Shown here piece after piece: positions 56,411 to 64,000 of a stretch of 64,000 nucleotides of DNA. Source of the DNA: Lophium mytilinum (lineage: Eukaryota; Ascomycota; Dothideomycetes; Mytilinidiales; Mytilinidiaceae). Position 1 is the first letter of the stretch. Every line of letters begins with the position of its first letter. The notes below the pieces were generated by a model. It saw only the letters and a list, made by a program, of their open reading frames with translations, did no database searches and was not told where the DNA came from. A program made the position numbers and the translations under genes. The DNA lies in the NCBI GenBank assembly GCA_010093605.1, contig MU004199.1:565609-629608 (forward strand), in the 5' to 3' direction.

Positions 56411-56541
56411 CGAGTATTAGGAGTATTAGGAGTATTAGGAGTATTAGGAGTATTAGGAGTATTAGGAGTATTAGGAGTATTAGGAGTATTAGGAGTATTA
56501 GGAGAATTAGGAGTATTAGGAGAATTAGGAGTATTGGGAGA
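56411..56541 (-). repeat. Minisatellite of GTATTAGGA units
   Basis: About fourteen near-perfect 9-base units GAGTATTAG (minus strand CTAATACTC). On the minus strand the unit is close to that at 56134-56246, so the two arrays form an imperfect inverted pair with about 165 bases between them. Confidence 0.9.
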
Positions 56542-56867
56542 TAAAGGACGGAAGGCTTGCGGGCTACACCGCGAGGGTAGTATCTCGGGCGATGGCTTCA
56601 TCATGTCCGCATACAAGCCAGGCTGGCTAGTAACGTCGCTCTCCTCTTCCTCACTTCTACACCGTCAGAAATTCGAAGTTCGATGCAGCGGCGTTGGGAT
56701 AGAATAGATTAGCGGTCCTACAAAGGTATGTAATAGTAATGTACCCTATAGAACGAACTTAGCAGCAAAAAACGAGAAAGTAATTAGAACATATACGCTG
56801 GATCTATGATAACAACATGCCACCCCTTTCCATAACCACATTATCACAAACTCCAAAGCTAACCCCA

Positions 56868-58047
56868 TCAAGCCTCCCTTTCCCCATCCTCCCCCGCAAC
56901 AACCCCCCCCCCCTCCGCCCCATCCCCCTCCGAACCCGCCGAACCCAACTTCTCCACCTCCCCAGTCTTACTCATACTATACCCAAAGCACAGTCCAGGG
57001 TGGAATGCATTCAACAGCAGCGTCGCAAGCGCACACATCCTACCCACTCCCGTTAGCCTCATGCACCACAACCCCTTCCACCTCAACAGACTTGAAAAGC
57101 AGAGCGATCAACATACCCCGAATCCAACCCCAAAAACAAATCCTCATCCCGCATAATCGGGCTCGCCCACCCCTTACTCATCTCCGCAATCCTGTACACA
57201 CACCTCAACAACACCGCCAGATACGCCAGCCCCACAGCTCCCAAGAAACACCGAAACCGCACACTCTTCCGTAGTGGGGCAGTTGCGGCGTTCAGCTCCC
57301 CGCGGTGCGACCGTACCCGCGTGAAGTACTCGGCGGTCAGCGCGCCGAAGACGAGCAGCGTGAAGACTTGGAAGGAGAGGCCCGCCATCATGGTGTTGTT
57401 GCCGGACGTCATTAGCGGGCCCGGGGTGGAGGCGATGGAGGCGAGGATGCCGCCGACGCCTTGCAGGATGATGGAGACGATGTCGCAGGAGATGAAGGTG
57501 TGGGTGTAGCGGGAGGGGCGAAGGCGGGAGAAGGCGGGGCCGAAGGTGAGGACGCTGTGGGGAGGTTAGTGAGAAAGGGGGATGGTGAGAAAGGGGGATG
57601 GTGAGAAAGGGGGATGGTGAGAAAGGGGGATTTTTTGGGGGGTGGGGATTGGGGGGCGTACAGGTGCTTTAGGGTTAGGTAGATGCCGGCGGCGAAGAAG
57701 GCGGGGGCGATGGTTAGCAGGACGATTTGCAGTTTGAAGCCTGAGTCGGACCAGGGGTTGGAGTGGAGCATGAGGCGGCCGCCGTAGCCTGGTGATGGGA
57801 ATGAGCTTTGCGGTTTGGAGGGGGTTTGGAGGGGTCTTTGGGCGGGCATACCGATTGTTTCACACAGGTTTCCGACTGTCATGGCGACGAGGAAACTCCA
57901 GGTTTTGTAGCGGTAGCCTTGGATGCCGTGGACGATCATACTGAGGGCGAAGATGACGAGGAAGGCGGTGTCGGCAGCGAGTTGGGGCGCATAGCCGTAG
58001 ATGGTGGCGCTGATCGGACATGTTTCCTTCGTACATTGTTGAGGCAT
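56868..58047 (-). CDS. RTA1-like lipid-translocating/resistance membrane protein
   Basis: Seven-span membrane protein of the RTA1/RSB1 family, linked in yeast to sphingoid-base export and 7-aminocholesterol resistance. Exons 58047-57852, 57788-57662, 57554-57117 and 57039-56868 give 310 residues, the normal size. Features: N-terminus with CTKETCPISATIYGYAPQLA; spans TAFLVIFALSMIVHGIQG, FLVAMTVGNLCETIG, IVLLTIAPAFFAAGIYLTLK; the family motif FISCDIVSIILQGVGGILAS; GLSFQVFTLLVFGALTAEYF; FLGAVGLAYLAVLLRCVYRI then AEMSKGW. The last exon (MCALATLLLNAFHPGL) supplies the seventh span; the intron before it has GCTAACGGGAGTGGGTAG. Ignoring that intron gives a stop and a truncated protein. The Gly/Glu-rich end is cytosolic. 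Substrate unknown. Confidence 0.93.
57569..57632 (-). repeat. Four perfect 16-base tandem units inside an RTA1-gene intron
   Basis: GTGAGAAAGGGGGATG on the plus strand, four consecutive copies (last base differs in the fourth), filling most of intron 2 (57661-57555). On the sense strand the units are pyrimidine-rich, CATCCCCCTTTCTCAC, and lie just before the acceptor. Confidence 0.95.
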
Positions 58048-59279
58048 TGTGAGAGACTTCGACAGGGGCAGGGGGTAGGAGAGGGGTGGCAAGGAAAAGG
58101 TTAAATTTCAGATCTAAAGGATGGATCTATTGTCTAGATGGACGATATGAAAGAAGTTCAGAAGTGGAAGACACCGGGCCTAGGAATGCAGCCTCATATG
58201 AATAGAACCAGGCTGCTCGATTTATATACTTAATCTCCATGTCAGAAATACCTCACGATACCGTATACCCTGTTATTAAAGTTTGCCATCCTGACGTCGA
58301 AATCACAGGATCGAGTGCGTAGACTAAGACTATTCTACACAGTAGTACCTCGAGTATGGCGTTTACAAGGCGCAGACTTTCTTCATCTGTCGTTGGAACC
58401 GTCATATTGCGAGCTAGATCGCAGTCCGTGGTGTTTATGATGTTGTTGATTCTCGTACGTGCGTACGGGTTCGGTGTCTTACGCACGAAAGATGACTGGC
58501 GCGCTAGGATGTTTATGACATAGCTCCCTGCTTAACATGATTGGCTGCTACGTACTATCAAAGTAATACAATCATCGCTGGAGTTCTGCGTAACTCTAGA
58601 ACTGAAACCTCTGCAACTTGAGCTTCGTAGAGTGGCAAAGGCAACGCTTACCGCAATTGAAAATGAATCACATATGGGGATACTGTCTTGGTCCCCTTTA
58701 CCTCGTCAATCCGAGATCTCTCGCTCAATAAAGTCCATCGAACTTCTCAGGTTTTTGTTTCGGCGTATACCATGACCGGTAGTTTAGACTATAATGGCAT
58801 TGGCTATAGTATGATTTCCCTAGCCGCATCGAACAAGTGCAGGACATTGGAAATCAAAAGCTGCGACAAAATTACAGACGGGCGGCCCCTTAATAACTGA
58901 AGTCTCTCAATGATTTTGTCGACACTAATCGGTGGCGTCCTGCTCGTGAGTTCAGTCTTTGATAGGGAATTTGCCCCTGGATTCTGGTGTCGTCGTCCTG
59001 GAACCTGGGTGTTGAGCTGGAAGTGTCTACGATTGTTGATACACTATGGTGAGAGCTGGTAGCAGAACATGAACGGATTACGCCCAGCGGCTGAGACCGA
59101 GTTCTCTTCGACTGTACCGATCTTGCGAGGCGCCCTACGAAGGTAGTAATGGACAGTGGATCTATAGCGGCTGTGGAAGCATGACCGGATCGACTCGGCC
59201 TCAGAAGATCATGTTCGTAGCGTCACGCCAGGCAGGCCAACAGGGTGATCGCACAAGGGTAGCCTCGAAGCGAAATAAA
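58048..59279. other. Intergenic, no gene seen
   Basis: Contains the promoter of the RTA1-like gene. Short frames at 58253-58486 (minus) and 58688-58900 (plus) are unsupported. Confidence 0.45.
58221..58228 (-). promoter_or_regulatory. TATA box candidate for the RTA1-like gene
   Basis: TATATAAA on the minus strand about 175 bases before the ATG at 58047. Confidence 0.4.
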
Positions 59280-59658
59280 CTATAGAACTTCTTCAAGCAC
59301 AACTAACATTACTAGATCGTTGTAGCTATAATCACCCATAAATGGGTGGTAATCGGTCTCTCTCACAGTCCAATCATAGGTCTCTTTCACCTTCCTTTTC
59401 GTGATGAAAGGAGCAGAAGTCTCGACAAATGGCCCAGCTGACGTCTCGAGGGAATTGATGATTGTCTTTTTTTGGGGGAAGTGTAATTAGTATAATATTT
59501 GAATATGTTATTCTTTGTAAAAAGGGAAGATATAAGCCCACCCTATTAAGTACCTTGCCATCCTTGGCAAGGACGAGTCCTGGATCCCTGCGGTGGATGG
59601 CAGATGCCGATGTTAGCGCAGCGATGCTGACCGCCATGCTGAGGTTGAGGATCTTCAT
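59280..59658 (-). CDS. Possible small secreted protein
   Basis: Exon 1, 59658-59554, encodes MKILNLSMAVSIAALTSASA (a good signal peptide) then IHRRDPGLVLAKDGK. The proposed intron 59553-59466 (GTACTT..CAAAAAAAG) leads into exon 2, 59465-59280, an open 61-codon frame (TIINSLETSAGPF, then FITKRKVKETYDW) ending in TAG. Total 96 residues with a kex2-like KR pair and no cysteine. Splice donor GTACTT is weak and the acceptor unusual; unspliced, the frame stops later with a hydrophobic FLQRITYSN tail (95-residue alternative). I know no family. Small secreted proteins of this size are common in plant-associated fungi, but no function should be assumed. Confidence 0.35.
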
Positions 59659-60313
59659 GTCCTGAGCGTTGGTACGTTGAAGAGGCTGTTCCGAGGTTTA
59701 ATGGGAGAGGGGTGTACGTTATGGGTAAGCAGCACAGCTTCTAGCCCAGCGAAAGCAACAGAACCAAGGCTCGGCATAAGAAGCAGAATCTAGGTACGAG
59801 TGACCGCAAATGGTTGAGAGCTGAACGGAAAAAGCGAAAACGAGTGGATTAGGAAGAATGAGTTAGTAGCCTCGTTCTTCTCACTCAGGAGTTTACGATC
59901 GTCTGTATCGCATGAGACGGGCTGTAAAGAGATCAACGCATGATCCAGATATCTTCATTTTCTCCTCCATTTGTTCATCCTTCAGCGACGTTGCAGATGT
60001 CATGGCTGTCTAGACTTGTGGGGCGAATCGGTAGCAAAATGGCTCTAGGCTTTGAACTACTCACCAAAATACAACTGCAATGAGCATCAAAGGCCAGCCT
60101 CTCTATAATCCGCATTCACTTGTCAGAACAAACACAAAACCGTAGACACAGAATGCAACCTGAGACCTGAAAATGCCGCTCTAGAACAATCACGAACCTA
60201 CATCATCAGATCCAGCCCGCCTGTAGTAGCAATCAAGCCCGGTTCCCCTCCCCTCTGATCCAAACTCACAATCCAATATATACAAGCCCAGCTCTTGATT
60301 CCACACCACCACT
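59659..60313. other. Intergenic, nothing recognised
   Basis: Promoter of the small secreted protein candidate and 3' flank of the next minus-strand gene. No gene or repeat seen. Confidence 0.45.
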
Positions 60314-61658
60314 CTAATCCCTCTTGCCAATACCATACCCATACCCGTTATAACCACCTCCATTACTAACAGGCAACCCATAACCTCCTCCCCCACCCCC
60401 TCCATACGCCTTATCCCGCGCATACCGCCTCAGCCTTCGCGGCAGCTCCACACCCCTGAAATAGGCCACGCATATCGCCGCGCTCGCCCCAGCGCTGAGC
60501 AAGCAGTACACAATCGTGCTCGTGTACAAATGCCCGCCCATGCCTCGCCACCCGCTTGGCAAAACCGTCCCGGGGTACCAGCGTACGCTGAATTGTAATG
60601 TCAACGGATCCCCAATCGACACCCTCGCTTGCCGCGTATGCGCGGACACCGAGTACGCAGCTGCCGCGTCAATGGTGCCCGGTGCGACGGCTTTCGGGGC
60701 CGCGTGCACGAGCAGGTTGAGCGCGTTGGAGATGTGGAGATGGGAGAGTTGGAGCGTGCCTGCGAGGGCCATGATGAGGGGCGTGTAGAGGGTGGATTGG
60801 GTGCCCATGGCGCCTTTCTTCGTGGATTCGTCGGAGACGGTGTATTCGTCCACGGGAGGAGAGGTGCCGGTGCCAGTGCCGGTGCCTGAGGAGGAGGGGA
60901 GGATGGACGAGGGAAGCGGCCGCGAGGGGATGCGGCAGGTTAGGGGCGCGTCGTTGTGGACGTAGAATTCGAGGAGGTGGAAGAAGGCGTCGTCTATGAA
61001 CTCGATTGTGCAGTTGATTTCTGGGGTGGGTGGTTAGTAACTTTCGATGTCGATTCTGGGGTTCATACGAACCTTTTTCTATCCCGAAGTGCAGCTCGAG
61101 TGGTCGACCGGTTTCGTTGCAAGTTGGGAAGGGGATGTATTCCAGCTGGCCTTGCTCGTCTGTGATCTTGAGATACCCGTAATGTTAGCTTCTCTTCTTC
61201 ATGATGCTCCAGGGCCCTCATTGCGCGAGTGCTACCCTCCAAAATGTGCTTTCCTCCGTAGCCCATATCCATCCAACCATTGCTTCCTCATCTTTCACAG
61301 CATTGAAAGACCTCCAGTATTATCCTTCCGCCCATATCCTCCTCGTCCATCGCCCTCCTGCCAACGAGGTATGAAAAAGTCTTACATGTTCACCAGTATC
61401 TCTACACTCCGTTAGCAACAATCCACGCAAGGGGTGGTGGCTGGTGTCCACGTCGCGTGCAACACCACCACTGCCTCCCATAGCCTTCAAAACCTACATC
61501 GTCCGATTCAGACAGCTAACAGGAATCGCCTCGCCAGCAACATAGCTCTTCTCTATCAGCTTCAGCGGCTCCTGGCTCGAGACCGCCGCAGCAAGCGCAA
61601 TGTAGAACGTGTACGCGACGGTGAGGGCCAGCCGTGGGGAGTAGGGCGAGCGCGACAT
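60314..61658 (-). CDS. Uncharacterised secretory-pathway membrane protein, frame broken by one base
   Basis: Not a family I can name. Exons 61658-61498, 61401-61386 (a 16-base micro-exon), 61167-61073 and 61020-60314. Signal/anchor around TVAYTFYIALAAAVSS, CLNRTIDTGEH across the micro-exon, then DEQGQLE and YIPFPTCNETGRPLELHFGI, NCTIEFIDDAFFHLLEFYVH, a Ser/Gly/Thr linker, SHLHISNALNLLVHAAP, FSVRWYPGTVLP and the span TIVYCLLSAGASAAICVAYF, ending in a Gly/Tyr-rich tail. N-glycosylation sequons (NRT, NET, NCT) suit a lumenal domain. Between DEQGQLE and YIPFP the sequence has one extra A (GGAAATAC at about 61137-61144): the exon sum is 979 bases, one more than a multiple of three. This is either an assembly error, a real frameshift, or a splice boundary I have misplaced. 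Without that base the protein would be 325 residues. Confidence 0.6.
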
Positions 61659-62150
61659 CGTGGGCAAAGAGGAGGGTAGGATTGAGGTGAGAAGGATAAG
61701 TTATGGTGTGAGGGAGCACGCGATTGGGCTCGTAGACCTCATATGGAGAACATTGTTTGTGGTGTTGGCTGGCGGAATGCTAGTAAGCAAGAGGTTGGTT
61801 TGTAGAGGGCGATCCTTTTGCAAGCGTGAATTTCTTGTTCTATTCTAAGAACAAGGGAAATTGTTTAGAGGCTTCCAACACCACTCAATTCTTATAGTAA
61901 GATTGTCAGTTTAGGCTTTTGGTGTTTTTCGATCTCTACGTCCATCACTCATGTTCGTTGAGATGGTAACAACGATAGCTTTTCACGGCGAGCATTTGAG
62001 GAAGCCTTGGGTTGCACAGCGCTATTTTTTTTGTACTTATCAGTATCAATCTGAAACTATTTACTATCCGTCTAGTGACCCTCGATCATTGCGAACCAGC
62101 CCAGTCGTGACACATTAGAAACGTCATTGTCTGCCCTCTACATTCTGAAT
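61659..62150. other. Intergenic, nothing recognised
   Basis: Upstream region of the membrane-protein gene and 3' flank of glucose-6-phosphate isomerase. The frame at 61660-61848 is unsupported. Confidence 0.5.

Positions 62151-64000
<1,850 letters not shown>

Larger units (their letters stand above)
55603..56867. other. Intergenic with two minisatellites
   Basis: Holds two short-unit arrays in opposite orientation (56134-56246 and 56411-56541), listed separately. No gene seen. Confidence 0.5.

Overview
The window is a piece of the nuclear genome of a filamentous ascomycete (Pezizomycotina; a Dothideomycete is my best guess, by inference). The reasons are: many short introns of about 48-70 bases with GTRNGT donors, CTRAY-type branch sites and YAG acceptors; CT-rich leaders before start codons; typical filamentous-fungal genes (mannitol-1-phosphate dehydrogenase, L-galactonate dehydratase, a UapA-type purine permease, RTA1, an Ole1-type desaturase); and two AT-rich blocks in which TG/CA dinucleotides are almost absent while CG persists, the mark of repeat-induced point mutation (RIP).

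Layout. 0-10 kb: end of a choline-transporter-like gene, mannitol-1-phosphate 5-dehydrogenase, a BTB protein, a Xaa-Pro aminopeptidase, and a head-to-head pair of paralogs of a family I do not recognise (7330-8794 minus, 9116-10098 plus) with conserved intron positions and phases. 11.3-20.6 kb: a small coiled-coil host gene split by an 8.56 kb Ty1/copia-type LTR retrotransposon fossil that has been heavily RIPed; the host reading frame is open across the empty site. 20.6-22.3 kb: dispersed repeat and minisatellite. 22.3-26.7 kb: L-galactonate dehydratase and a purine permease. 26.7-30 kb: no gene seen. 30-32.5 kb: stearoyl-CoA desaturase and acyl-CoA-binding protein, convergent. 33-43.5 kb: six genes, four of them mitochondrial (Atp23, Msp1, Tim21, the NDUFA5-type complex I subunit), plus glutamate 5-kinase and a membrane-bound PDI-like protein, mostly in head-to-head pairs. 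43.5-47.4 kb: no gene seen. 47.4-50.7 kb: a two-finger transcription factor. 51.8-53.9 kb: a RIPed pogo/Fot1-like DNA transposon with TA target duplication. 54.6-64 kb: a secreted CAP/PR-1 protein, minisatellites, an RTA1-type membrane protein, a possible small secreted protein, an unknown membrane glycoprotein with an apparent one-base frame break, and the 3' part of glucose-6-phosphate isomerase.

The genes do not form a recognisable biosynthetic cluster. Functional links visible from position are the desaturase/acyl-CoA-binding pair and the run of mitochondrial genes. Exon structures below were read by eye from splice signals, frame and family similarity remembered from established proteins; no alignment or search was run.
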